From Rutidosis leptorrhynchoides (lineage: Eukaryota > Streptophyta > Magnoliopsida > Asterales > Asteraceae), in NCBI RefSeq assembly GCF_046630445.1, contig NC_092333.1, positions 98,974,001-99,038,000 of the forward strand: a stretch of DNA of 64,000 nucleotides. The letters run 5' to 3'. The notes under the pieces were generated by a model. That model saw nothing but the letters and a program-made list of their open reading frames with translations, was not told the DNA's origin and searched no databases. The position numbers were made by a program, and so were the translations under genes. This document shows, one piece after another, positions 12,101-23,027 of the stretch (the first letter of the stretch is position 1; the number at the start of each line of letters is the position of its first letter).

Positions 12101-12398
12101 AGTTAGTAGTATTGTTTTTACATATGTAGTTCATTGTTAATATACTTAATGATATGTTTACTTATCATAATATCATATTAACTATATATATAACCATATA
12201 TATTTCATCATATAGTTTTTACAAGTTTTAACGTTCGTGAATCACCGGTCAACTTGGGTGGTCAATTGTCTATATGAAACCTATTTCAATTAATCAAGTC
12301 TTAACAAGTTTGTTTTCTTAACATGTTGGAAACACTTAATCATGTAAATAACAATTTCATTTAATATATATAAACATGGAAAAGTTCGGGTCACTACA
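9130..12398 (-). repeat. Element 3 3' LTR
   Basis: 3269 bp, running TGTAGTGACCC...ATTTCA on the sense (minus) strand. It shares blocks with the element-5 LTR family: the TGGGATGAGAATACATGC module, the GCTTCCGCTG block and a hairpin GAGGTCAAAACCTC near the 3' end. Short frames inside it are not credible genes. Confidence 0.92.
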
Positions 12399-12432
12399 GT
12401 ACCTACCCGTTAAATAAATTTCGTCCCGAAAT
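12399..12432 (-). promoter_or_regulatory. Element 3 polypurine tract and adjoining hairpin
   Basis: On the minus strand, TTAACGGGTAGGTAC (12399-12413) abuts the 3' LTR, preceded by a hairpin AAATTTCG-GGA-CGAAATTT. This is the expected site of plus-strand priming. The same arrangement occurs in elements 4 (46473-46508) and 5 (31065-31100). Confidence 0.7.
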
Positions 12433-12433
12433 T

Positions 12434-15400
12434 TTAAGCAGTTGGAGGTGTTGACGTATCTTCTGGAAATAAGTGCGGGTATTTCTTCTTTATCTAATCT
12501 TCTCATTCCCAGGTGAACTCGGGTCCTCTACGAGCATTCCATCGAACCTTAACAATTGGTATCTTGTTTTGCTTAAGTCTTTTAACCTCACGATCCATTA
12601 TTTCGACGGGTTCTTCGATAAATTGAAGTTTTTCGTTGATTTGGATTTCATCTAACGGAATAGTGAGATCTTCTTTAGCAAAACATTTCTTCAAATTCGA
12701 GACGTGGAAAGTGTTATGTACAGCCGCGAGTTGTTGAGGTAACTCAAGTCGGTAAGCTACTGGTCCGACACGATCAATAATCTTGAATGGTCCAATATAC
12801 CTTGGATTTAATTTCCCTCGTTTACCAAATCGAACAACGCCTTTCCAAGGTGCAACTTTAAGCATGACCATCTCTCCAATTTCAAATTCTATATCTTTTC
12901 TTTTAATGTCAGCGTAGCTCTTTTGTCGACTTTGGGCGGTTTTCAACCGTTGTTGAATTTGGATGATCTTCTCGGTAGTTTCTTGTATTATCTCCGGACC
13001 CGTAATCTGTCTATCCCCCACTTCACTCCAACAAATCGGAGACCTGCACTTTCTACCATAAAGTGCTTCAAACGGCGCCATCTCAATGCTTGAATGGTAG
13101 CTGTTGTTGTAGGAAAATTCTGCTAATGGTAGATGTCGATCCCAACTATTTTCGAAATCAATAACATATGCTCGTAGCATGTCTTCAAGCATTTGTATCG
13201 TCCTTTCGCTCTGCCCATCAGTTTGTGGATGATAGGCAGTACTCATGTCTAGACGAGTTCCTAATGCTTGCTGTAATGTCTGCCAGAATCTTGAAATAAA
13301 TCTGCCATCCCTATCAGAGATAATAGAGATTGGTATTCCATGTCTGGAGACGACTTCCTTCAAATACAGTCGTGCTAACTTCTCCATCTTGTTATCTTCT
13401 CTTATTGGCAGGAAGTGTGCTGATTTGGTGAGACGATCAACTATTACCCAAATAGTATCAAAACCACTTGCAGTCCTTGGCAATTTAGTGATGAAATCCA
13501 TGGTAATGTTTTCCCATTTCCATTCCGGGATTTCGGGTTGTTGAAGTAGACCTGATGGTTTCTGATGCTCAGCTTTGACCTTAGAACACGTCAAACATTC
13601 TCCTACGTATTTAGCAACATCGACTTTCATACCCGGCCACCAAAAATGTTTCTTGAGATCCTTGTACATCTTCCCCGTTCCAGGATGTATTGAGTATCTG
13701 GTTTTATGAGCTTCTCTAAGTACCATATCTCTCATATCTCCAAATTTTGGTACCCAAATCCTTTCAGCCCTATACCGGGTTCCGTCTTCCCGAATATTAA
13801 GATGCTTCTCCGATCCTTTGGGTATTTCATCCTTTAAATTTCCCTCTTTTAAAACTCCTTGTTGCGCTTCCTTTATTTGAGTAGTAAGGTTATTGTGAAT
13901 CATTATATTCATAGATTTTACTCGAATGGGTTCTCTGTCCTTCCTGCTCAAGGCGTCGGCTACCACATTTGCCTTCTCCGGGTGGTAACGAATCTCAAAG
14001 TTGTAATCATTCAATAATTCAATCCACCTACGCTGCCTCATATTCAGTTGTTTCTGATTAAATATGTGTTGAAGACTTTTGTGGTCGGTATATATAATAC
14101 TTTTGACCCCATATAAGTAGTGCCTCCAAATCATTAATGCAAAAACAACCGCGCCTAATTCCAAATCATGCGTCGTATAATTTTGTTCGTGAATCTTCAA
14201 TTGTCTAGACGCATAAGCAATCACCTTTGTTCGTTGCATTAATACACAACCGAGACCTTGCTTTGATGCGTCACAATAAATCACAAAATCATCATTCCCT
14301 TCAGGCAATGACAATATAGGTGCCGTAGTTAGCTTTTTCTTCAATAACTGAAACGCTTTCTCTTATTCATCCTTCCATTCAAATTTCTTCCCTTTATGCG
14401 TTAATGCAGTCAAGGGTTTTGCTATTCTGGAAAAGTCTTGGATGAACCTTCTGTAGTAACCAGCTAGTCCTAAAAACTGGCGTATGTGTTTCGGAGTTTT
14501 CGGGGTTTCCCACTTTTCAACAGTTTCTATCTTTGCCGGATCCACCTTAATAACTTCTTTGTTCACTATGTGACCGAGGAATTGAACTTCTTCCAACCAA
14601 AATGCACACTTTGAAAACTTAGCATACAATTCTTCCTTCCTCAATACTTCTAACACCTTTCTCAAATGTGCACCGTGTTCTTGGTCATTCTTTGAGTAAA
14701 TAAGTATGTCATCAATGAAAACAATGACAAACTTGTCAAGGTATGGTCCACACACTCGGTTCATAAGGTCCATGAACACAGCTGGTGCGTTAGTCAATCC
14801 AAACGGCATAACCATAAACTCGTAATGACCATAACGCATCCTAAAAGCAGTCTTTGGAATATCTTCTTTTTTCACCCGCATTTGATGATACCCGGAACGT
14901 AAGTCAATCTTTGAATAAACAGACGAGCCTTGTAGTTGATCAAATAAGTCGTCGATTCTCGGTAGTGGGTAGCGGTTCTTGATGGTAAGTTTGTTCAACT
15001 CTCGGTAGTCGATACACAACCTGAATGTACCATCTTTCTTCTTGACAAACAAAACAGGAGCTCCCCACGGTGATGTGCTTGGTCGAATGAAACCACGTTC
15101 TAAAAGTTCTTGTAATTAACTTTGCAGTTCTTTCATCTCACTGGGTGCGAGTCTGTAAGGAGCACGAGCTATTGGTGCAGCTCCTGGTACAAGATCTATT
15201 TGAAATTCAACGGATCGATGTGGGGGTAATCCCGGTAATTCTTTCGGAAATACATCGCGAAATTCTTTTGCGACGGGAACATCCTTGATGCTCTTTTCTT
15301 CAGTTTGTACTTTCTCGACGTGTGCTAGAACAGCATAGCAACCTTTTCTTATTAGTTTTTGTGCCTTCAAATTACTAATAAGATGTAGCTTCGTGTTGCC

Positions 15401-16149
15401 CTTTTCTCCGTACACCATTAAGGGTTTTCCTTTTTCTCGTATAATGCGAATTGCATTTTTGTAACAAACGATCTCTGCTTTCACTTCTTTCAACCAGTCC
15501 ATACCGATTATCACATCAAAACTCCCTAACTCTACTGGTATCAAGTCAATCTTAAATGTTTCGCTAACCAGTTTAATTTCTCGATTCCGACATATATTAT
15601 CTGCTGAAATTAATTTATCATTTGCTAATTCGAGTAAAAATTTACTATCCAAAGGCGTCAATGGGTAACTTAATTTAGCACAAAAATCTCTACTCATATA
15701 GCTTCTATCCGCACCCGAATCAAATAAAACGTAAGCAGATTTATTGTCAATAAGAAACGTACCCGTAACAAGCTCCAGGTCTTCCTGTGCCTCTGCCGCA
15801 TTAATATTGAAAACTCTTCTGCGGACTTGTCCATTCGTGTTCTCCTGGTTCGGGCAATTTCTAATAATGTGTCCCGGTTTTCCACATTTATAATAAACTA
15901 CATTGGCATAACTTGCTCTGACACTACTTGCTCCGCCATTATTCGTTCCGACACCATTTGTTCCTTTCGTTCTGTTAACCCCTGGTCCGTAGACCTCACA
16001 CTTCGCCGCACTAGGACCATTTCTTTTACACTCGTTGCAAAATTTGGTGCAGAACCCCGAGTGATACTTTTCACACCTTTGGCATAGTTGCTTCTGATTG
16101 TTGTTGTTGTTGCGGTTATTATTGTTGTTGGGATGATTGTTGTAGTTGC

Positions 16150-16201
<52 letters not shown>

Positions 16202-17083
16202 GGGCCATTTGTTGTAGTTGCGATTGATGTTGCGATTGTTGGGAGAGTTGTTGCGATTATTGTTGTAATTGCTGTTGTTGTTGTATTGGTGATTCTTATC
16301 ACCGTTTTCCTCCCACTTTCTTTTGACTTGCTTCACATTGGCCTCTTCAGCAGTCTGTTCTTTAATTCTTTCTTCAATCTGGTTCACTAGTTTGTGAGCC
16401 ATTCTACATGCCTGTTGTATGGAGGCGGGCTCGTGTGAACTTATATCTTCTTGGATTCTTTTCGGTAATCCTTTCACAAACGCGTCGATCTTCTCTTCCT
16501 CATCTTCGAACGCTCCCGGACATAATAAGCACAATTCTGTGAATCGTCTTTCTTACGTGGTAATATCAAATCCTTGGGTTCGTAACCCTCTAAGTTCTTT
16601 CTTGAGCTTATTGACCTCGGTTCTGGGACGGTACTTCTCGTTCATCAAGTGCTTGAATGCTGACCACGGTAGTGCGTAAGCATCATCTTGTCCCACTTGC
16701 TCTAGATAGGTATTCCACCATGTTAACGCAGAACCTGTGAAGGTATGCATAGCGTACTTCACTTTGTCCTCTTCAGTACACTTACTTATGACAAACACCG
16801 ATTAGACCTTCTCGGTCCACCGTTTCAATCCGATCGGTCCTTCGGTTCCATCAAATTCCAAAGGTTTGCAGGCAGTGAATTCTTTGTAGGTGCATCCTAC
16901 ACGATTTCCTGTACTGCTAGATCCAAGGTTATTGTTGGTATGTAGCGCAGCCTGTACTGCGGCTATGTTTGAAGCAAGAAAGGCACGAAATTCCTCTTCA
17001 CTCATATTCAAGGTGTGTCGAGTAGTCGGTGCCATTTCCTTCAAAATAGTTAAATGAAACGAGTTAATCATATAGAATATCAA
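12434..17083 (-). pseudogene. Element 3 Gag-Pol, single frame broken by nonsense codons
   Basis: A single fused gag-pol frame of about 1550 codons, probably starting at the MAPTTRHT methionine (17035). Gag has an Asn-rich tract encoded by an (AAC)n run (about 16095-16202) and CCHC knuckles; the last knuckle has lost its first Cys (now [13 protein letters not shown]). Then protease ([10 protein letters not shown]), RT ([10 protein letters not shown]), RNase H ([15 protein letters not shown]), integrase ([37 protein letters not shown]) and a C-terminal chromodomain-like end ([14 protein letters not shown]). In-frame stops occur near 16802, 16553, 15116, 14363 and 12503; no frameshift is seen. 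It cannot make a full polyprotein now. Lineage: chromovirus, close to Tekay. Confidence 0.92.
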
Positions 17084-17167
17084 GAGTAGTCAATAGTATT
17101 TCGTAGCGTAATATGAACTTATTTATAAAAGCTCTTTCTTCATATTAGCGTTTTATACTCTTTAATT

Positions 17168-17187
17168 CGGGTAGTACCTACCCGTTA
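17168..17187 (-). promoter_or_regulatory. Internal polypurine-tract-like motif between F-box and gag (element 3)
   Basis: On the minus strand TTAACGGGTAGGTACT is identical to the motif that abuts the 3' LTR, followed here by ACCCG so that GGGTAGGTACTACCC is nearly self-complementary. The same site exists in element 4 (41840-41860, one base different). It may be a second plus-strand primer or a recombination scar. Confidence 0.5.
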
Positions 17188-17392
17188 AGTTCATACTTAG
17201 TAGCTAACATACCATTTCAACTACTACAATTCTATATGAAAAACTAATCACAACAAAAAAAAAAAAATATATATATATCATATTCAAACCTTTATACAAT
17301 AACTTGCAAACTTACAATACCGTTATTTTACATATAGCATGAAATATAGCACATAAAACTTTGATACAAAGTAGTTGCGAAGATAATTCTAG

Positions 17393-18076
17393 TTAATAAA
17401 TAAGGCGTTCAGCAAAGGCAACAAAGACACGTAATTCATACGTCCAGAAACAAGTCATGCATTCTGGTTTTACTAATACCACTTCCCATCCTTGGTCTTG
17501 CGGAACGTAACCGTTGTGACCGATAGTATGACAACGTGTTGTAACGTCTTCAAAAGGGTGAAGGTTACGTAATGACCAACAGTCTCGTAATAACCTAAAA
17601 ACCTCATTTCTTACCCCAATTACCGACTCCGTCACTTGTGGGAACGTTTTGTTTAATAGTTGTAGCCCGATGTTCTTTTTCTCACTTTGGTGAGAAGCGA
17701 ACATTACTAACCCATAAGCATAACATGCTTCTTTATGTTGCATGTTAGCCGCTTTTTCTAAATCATGAAGTCCTATATTCGGATACATTGAGTCAAAATA
17801 ATTTCTTAACCCGTTGCGTAAAATAGCATTTGGGTTCCCCGCAATATATGCGTCAAAGTAAACACATCGTAACTTATGGGTTTCCCAATGTGATATCCCC
17901 CATCTTTCAAACGAAAGCCTTTTATAAATCAAGGCATTCTTGGAACGTTCTTCGAATGTCTTACAAACTGATTTTGTCATAAATAGTTGTGCCGAGGAAT
18001 TCTGACCGACTCTAGACAAGATTTCATCAATCATGTCTCCGGGTAAGTCTTCTAAAATATTGGGTTGTCTATCCAT
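17393..18076 (-). CDS. F-box protein (At2g35280-like family) carried inside element 3
   Basis: An intact 227-aa frame. The N-terminus (residues 8-45, LPGDMIDEILSRVGQNSS ... SVCKTF) matches plant F-box domains, which bind SKP1 in SCF ubiquitin ligases. Residues about 105-150 (DLEKAANMQHKEACYAYGLVMF) resemble one Sel1-like repeat. The C-terminus CMTCFWTYELRVF matches the C-x2-C-x-W end of the At2g35280-like F-box family. It lies between the acidic ORF and gag on the element's sense strand, and a plant-type 3' splice site lies just before the ATG. The sister copy (40968-41651) differs at about 20 residues, with a similar number of silent changes, suggesting it is kept as protein. Most likely a captured host gene. 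The biochemical role is inferred from family only. Confidence 0.85.
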   Translation of the reverse strand: MDRQPNILEDLPGDMIDEILSRVGQNSSAQLFMTKSVCKTFEERSKNALIYKRLSFERWGISHWETHKLRCVYFDAYIAGNPNAILRNGLRNYFDSMYPNIGLHDLEKAANMQHKEACYAYGLVMFASHQSEKKNIGLQLLNKTFPQVTESVIGVRNEVFRLLRDCWSLRNLHPFEDVTTRCHTIGHNGYVPQDQGWEVVLVKPECMTCFWTYELRVFVAFAERLIY

Positions 18077-18211
18077 TTTGTGTTTTTATACTGTAAAATA
18101 GACAAGAGTTAGATTCATAAAAGATACTTATTAATACAAGCAATTTTTACATATATCGTAAAGCATAAGCACACTATATTACATATATTACACCGCACAA
18201 ATACAACTATC

Positions 18212-18820
18212 TTATTCCGACTCACTCGTTTCTTCTTTTTCGAACTTGGTTCTTTTTGCTAAGTTTTTAGGGATATATGATGTTCCCCTAATACGAGCCG
18301 TCGTTTTCCACATTGGTCTAGAAAAACCTGGTGGTTTAGAGGTTCCCGGGTTATTGTTACAACTTAAGAAATACGGGTGTTGACGATACATATAAAGTTC
18401 ATCGGGGATAGAATCAGATTTCTCTATTTTTATGCCCTTTCCCTTATTGTTCTCTTTTGCCTTTTTAAATTCAGTTGGGGTAATTTCTATAACATCATCG
18501 GAATCCTCGTCGGGATCCGATTCATTGGAGAATTGGTAATCCTCCCAATATTTTGCTTCCTTGGCGGAAACACCGTTGACCATAATTAACTTTGGTCGGT
18601 TGGTTGAGGATTTTCTTCTACTTAACCGTTTTATTATTTCCCCCACTGGTTCTTCTTCCGGTTCCGATTCTTCTTCCGGTTCCGATTCTTCTTCCAGTTC
18701 CGACTCTTCTTCCGGTTCCTCTTCGGGAACTTGTGAATCAGTCCACGAATCATTCCAATTTACATTTGACTCTTCATTATTATTAGGTGAGTCAATGGGA
18801 CTAGTTCTAGAGGTAGACAT
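18212..18820 (-). CDS. Acidic Glu-rich protein of unknown function carried inside element 3
   Basis: An intact 202-aa frame, the first gene after the primer site on the element's sense strand. I do not recognise the family. Residues about 32-58 are a degenerate Glu/Ser/Pro repeat (unit EEESEP), residues about 100-112 are again acidic (DPDEDSDD), and the rest is Lys/Ser rich with a basic C-terminal third (PMWKTTARIRGTSYIPKN). No membrane segment or signal peptide is seen. The sister copy at 40216-40830 has 204 aa, about 23 substitutions and a two-residue length change inside the Glu repeat, with the frame preserved. Conservation in two copies with broken gag-pol argues for a real product. A histone-chaperone-like or nucleic-acid-associated role would be a guess. 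Confidence 0.72.
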   Translation of the reverse strand: MSTSRTSPIDSPNNNEESNVNWNDSWTDSQVPEEEPEEESELEEESEPEEESEPEEEPVGEIIKRLSRRKSSTNRPKLIMVNGVSAKEAKYWEDYQFSNESDPDEDSDDVIEITPTEFKKAKENNKGKGIKIEKSDSIPDELYMYRQHPYFLSCNNNPGTSKPPGFSRPMWKTTARIRGTSYIPKNLAKRTKFEKEETSESE

Positions 18821-18939
18821 CTATCACATAATATCAAACACGTTAAGAGATTAATATATCACATAATATTCACATGTTAAAAATATATAGTTTCCAACAA
18901 AATTTGTTAAGAAATCTTTTTTTTTTTTTTCAAGTAAAC

Positions 18940-19037
18940 ACGGTCGAAGTCCAGACTCACTAATGCATCCTAACAAACTCGATAAGACACACTAATGCAA
19001 AATTCTGGTTCTCTAAGATCAACGCTCGGATACCAAC
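18940..19037 (-). promoter_or_regulatory. Element 3 primer binding site and conserved leader block
   Basis: On the minus strand TTGGTATCCGAGCG (19036-19023) follows the LTR. It matches the tRNA-iMet primer site TGGTATCAGAGC with one change (C for A). About 60 nt further lies a block containing GATGCATTAGTGAGTCTGG and CTTCGACCGTG, shared almost unchanged by elements 4 and 5. This is a candidate packaging or dimerisation signal. Confidence 0.75.
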
Positions 19038-22000
19038 TGAAATGTCCCGTTCTTATTGATTAAAAACGTTCTATATTAATTAATTTCGTTGCGAGGTTTT
19101 GACCTCTATATGAGACGTTTTTCAAAGACTGCATTCATTTTTAAAACAAACCATAACCTTTATTTCATAAATAAAGGTTTAAAAAGCTTTACGTAGATTA
19201 TCAAATAATGATAATCTAAAATATCCTGTTTACACACGACCATTACATAATGGTTTACAATACAAATATGTTACATCGAAATCAGTTTCTTGAATGCAGT
19301 TTTTACACAATATCATACAAACATGGACTCTAAATCTTGTCCTTATTTTAGTATGCAACAGCGGAAGCTCTTAGTATTCACCTGAGAATAAACATGCTTT
19401 AAACGTTAACAAAAATGTTGGTGAGTTATAGGTTTAACCTATATATATCAAATCGTAACAATAGACCACAAGATTTCATATTTCAATACACATCCCATAC
19501 ATAGAGATAAAAATCATTCATATGGTGAACACCTGGTAACCGACATTAACAAGATGCATATGTAAGAATATCCTCATCATTCCGGGACACCCTTCGGATA
19601 TGATATAAATTTCGAAGTACTAAAGCATCTGGTACTTTGGATGGGGTTTGTTAGGCCCAATAGATCTATCTTTAGGATTCGCGTCAATTAGGGTGTCTGT
19701 TCCCTAATTCTTAGATTACCAGACTTAATAAAAAGGGGCATATTCGATTTCGATAATTCAACCATAGAATGTAGTTTCACGTACTTGTGTCTATTTTGTA
19801 AATCATTTATAAAACCTGCATGTATTCTCATCCCAAAAATATTAGATTTTAAAAGTGGGACTATAACTCACTTTCACAGATTTTTACTTCGTCGGAAGTA
19901 AGACTTGGCCACTGGTTGATTCACAAACCTATAACAATATATACATATATATCAAAGTATATTCAAAATATATTTACAAAACTTTTAATACATTTTGATG
20001 TTTTAAGTTTATTAAGTCAGCTGTCCTCGTTAGTAACCTACAACTAGTTGTCCACAGTTAGATGTACAGAAATAAATCGATAAATATTATCTTGAATCAA
20101 TCCACGACCCAGTGTATACGTATCTTAGTATTGATCACAACTCAAACTATATATATATTTTGGAATCAACCTCAACCCTGTATAGCTAACTCCAACATTC
20201 ACATATAGAGTGTCTATGGTTGTTCCGCAATATATATATAGATGGGTCGACATGATAGGTTGAAACATTGTATACGTGTCTATGGTATCTCAAGATTACA
20301 TAATATACAATATAAGTTGATTAGGTTATGGTTGGAATAGATTTATTACTAACTTTCACATAGGTAAAATGAGTAGTTTTTATCAATCTTGTTTTACTCG
20401 CCATTTCTTCGTTTCTAATCCGTTTTGAGTGATTCCAGTGTCCACCATTTCATATTGAACTTAACTTTATGAATCTAAACAGAAAAAGTATAAGTTTATA
20501 GTCATAAATACAAGTTACAAGTCATTTTTGAAAGAGGTAGTCATTTCCGTCGAAAGAACGACATCTTGATGACCATTTTGAAAAATATACTTTCACTTTG
20601 AGTTTAACCATGATTTTTGGATATAGTTTCATGTTCATAAGAAAAATAATTTTTCCAGAAGTATAGCTTTTAAATCAAAGTTCTTCTTAGCTTTTAATTA
20701 TCCCAACCAAAGCAGCCCCGGTTTTACTACGACGGCGTATATCCAGTTTTATGGTGTTTATCGTGTTTCCGGGTTTTAAATCATTAAGTTAGCATATCAT
20801 ATAGATATAGAACATGTGTTTAGTTGATTTTAAAAGTCTAGTTAGAAGGATTAACTTTATTTGCGAACAAGTTTAGAATTAACTAAACTATGTTCTAGTA
20901 ATTACAAGTTTATAACGTTGAATAAGACAGCTTTTTATGTATGAATCGAATGATGTTATGAACATCATTACTACCTCAAGTTCCTTGGATAAACCTACTG
21001 AAAATGAGAAAAATGGATCTAGCTTCAAAGGATCCTTGGATGGCTTGAAAGTTCTTGAAGCAGAATCATGACACGAAAACAATTTCAAGTAAGATTTCCA
21101 CTCGAAATAAGATTGTTATAGTTATAGAAATTGAATTAAAGTTTGAATATGATTATTACCTTGTATTAGAAAGATAAACTACTGTAAGTAACAAAGGTTT
21201 CTTGATCTTGGATGATTACTTGGAATGGATTTAGAAAACTTGGAAGTAAACTTGCAATCTTGGAAGTATTCTTGATTTTATGAAGCTAGAACTTTTGGAA
21301 TTTATGAAGAACACTTAGAACTTGAAGATAGAACTTGAGAGAGATCAATTAGATGAAGAAAATTGAAGAATGAAAGTGTTTGTAAATGTTTTTGATCGTT
21401 GGTGTATGGATTAGATATAAAGGATATGTAATTTTGTTTTCATGTAAATAAGTCATGAATGATTACTCATATTTTTGTAATTTTATGAGATATTTCATGC
21501 TAGTTGCCAAATGATGGTTCCCACATGTGTTAGGTGACTCACATGGGCTGCTAAGAGCTGATCATTGGAGTGTATATACCAATAGTACATACATCTAAAA
21601 GCTGTGTATTGTACGAGTACGAATACGGGTGCATACGAGTAGAATTGTTGATGAAACTGAACGAGGATGTAACTGTAAGCATTTTTGTTAAGTAGAAGTA
21701 TTTTGATAAGTGTCTTGAAGTCTTTCAAAAGTGTATGAATACATATTAAAACACTACATGTATATACATTTTAACTGAGTCGTTAAGTCATCGTTAGTCG
21801 TTACATGTAAGTGTTGTTTTCAAACCTTTAGGTTAACGATCTTGTTAAATGTTGTTAACCCAATGTTTATAATATCAAAAGAGATTTTAAATTATTATAT
21901 TATCATGATATTATGATGTACGAATATATCTTAATATGATATATATACATTAAATGTCGTTACAACGATAATCGTTACATATATGTCTCGTTTCAAAATC

Positions 22001-22302
22001 ATTAAGTTAGTAGTATTGTTTTTACATATGTAGTTCATTGTTAATATACTTAATGATATGTTTACTTATCATAATATCATGTTAACTATATATATAACCA
22101 TATATATTTCATCATATAGTTTTTACAAGTTTTAACGTTCGTGAATCACCGGTCAACTTGGGTGGTCAATTGTCTATATGAAACCTATTTCAATTAATCA
22201 AGTCTTAACAAGTTTGTTTGCTTAACATGTTGGAAACACTTAATCATATAAATAATAATTTCATTTAATATATATAAACATGGAAAAGTTCGGGTCACTA
22301 CA
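19038..22302 (-). repeat. Element 3 5' LTR
   Basis: 3265 bp, the upstream LTR in the element's orientation. Boundaries come from the primer site and from the TSD ATACA at 22303-22307. It should hold the promoter; I did not assign a TATA box in this AT-rich sequence. Confidence 0.93.
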
Positions 22303-23015
22303 ATACACATTTACCGTTGGTCGAATTCGCGTATAATAATACATATCATTCGAGTATAGGGATGCCGCCCTATGAAATGTTGTACGGTCGTCGTTGCAAA
22401 ACTCTGACTTGTTGGTTAGAAGCCAGGGAGAAACAGTTTGCAGGTCCCGAAATTGTTCAAATGACAGCCGAAAAAGTTGCAATCGCGTGAGAAAAGTTGA
22501 AAGCCGCTAGAGATAGACAGAAAATGTATGCTGATCCGCGTAGACATCCGGTAACCTTTAGTGTGGGTGAACGAGTGTATCTAAAAGTTTAGCCGTGGAA
22601 AGGGGTCATCAGATTCGGTAAACGTGGTAAGTTAGCACCGAGATTTATTGGTCCATTTCCGATCAGCGAAGTGTTGAATGATCAGACGGTGGTGTTAGAT
22701 CTTCCGCCAGAGTTAACCAGTATTCATAATACATTCAACGTATGTTATCTTCGTAAGTGTAAAGTCGACGATGAAACGCAACTTCTTCCTTTAGAAGATT
22801 TAAGGGTCAATTTGAATAAGAAATTGGTGGAAGAGCCCGTCCGTGTAGTTGACCGAAAGGTGACTAAGTTGAGAAATAAAGAGATACCGATGGTGTTGAT
22901 CGAGTGGAAACACAGTTTGGGTTCTAATCTTACGTGGGAAACGGAAGAGTTGATGAGAAACCGCTACTCTCATTTGTTTGACCAAGACCAGATTCCGAGG
23001 ACGGAATCTCCTTAA
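22303..23015 (+). pseudogene. Element 2 pol, integrase C-terminus with chromodomain-like end
   Basis: Continuation of the frame interrupted at 9129; after the second TSD copy it resumes at 22308 with HLPLVEFAYNNTYHSSI. It covers the end of the integrase core, the basic C-terminal domain ([20 protein letters not shown]), and a tail IEWKHSLGSNLTWETEELM with the chromodomain-like W-E pattern of Tekay-type elements. Two further stops occur, TGA in the word VAIA-EKLKAA (about 22488) and TAG before PWKG (about 22590). The natural stop is TAA at 23013. Confidence 0.92.
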
Positions 23016-23027
23016 GGGGGGTGGATT

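Larger units (their letters stand above)
9130..22302 (-). mobile_element. Element 3: complete 13.2-kb Ty3/gypsy element carrying an F-box gene and an acidic-protein gene
   Basis: LTRs at 9130-12398 and 19038-22302, with a perfect 5-bp target duplication ATACA (9125-9129 and 22303-22307). On the minus strand the order is LTR, primer site, acidic ORF, F-box ORF, PPT-like motif, gag-pol, PPT, LTR. It interrupts the integrase of element 2, whose frame resumes on the other side. The LTRs differ at several visible positions and gag-pol has several nonsense codons, so it is older than its sister, element 4. Confidence 0.93.

Noticed and set aside
16088-16390. A Val/Ile-rich membrane-like frame
   Set aside because: It is the antisense reading of the (AAC)n Asn tract in gag of element 3.
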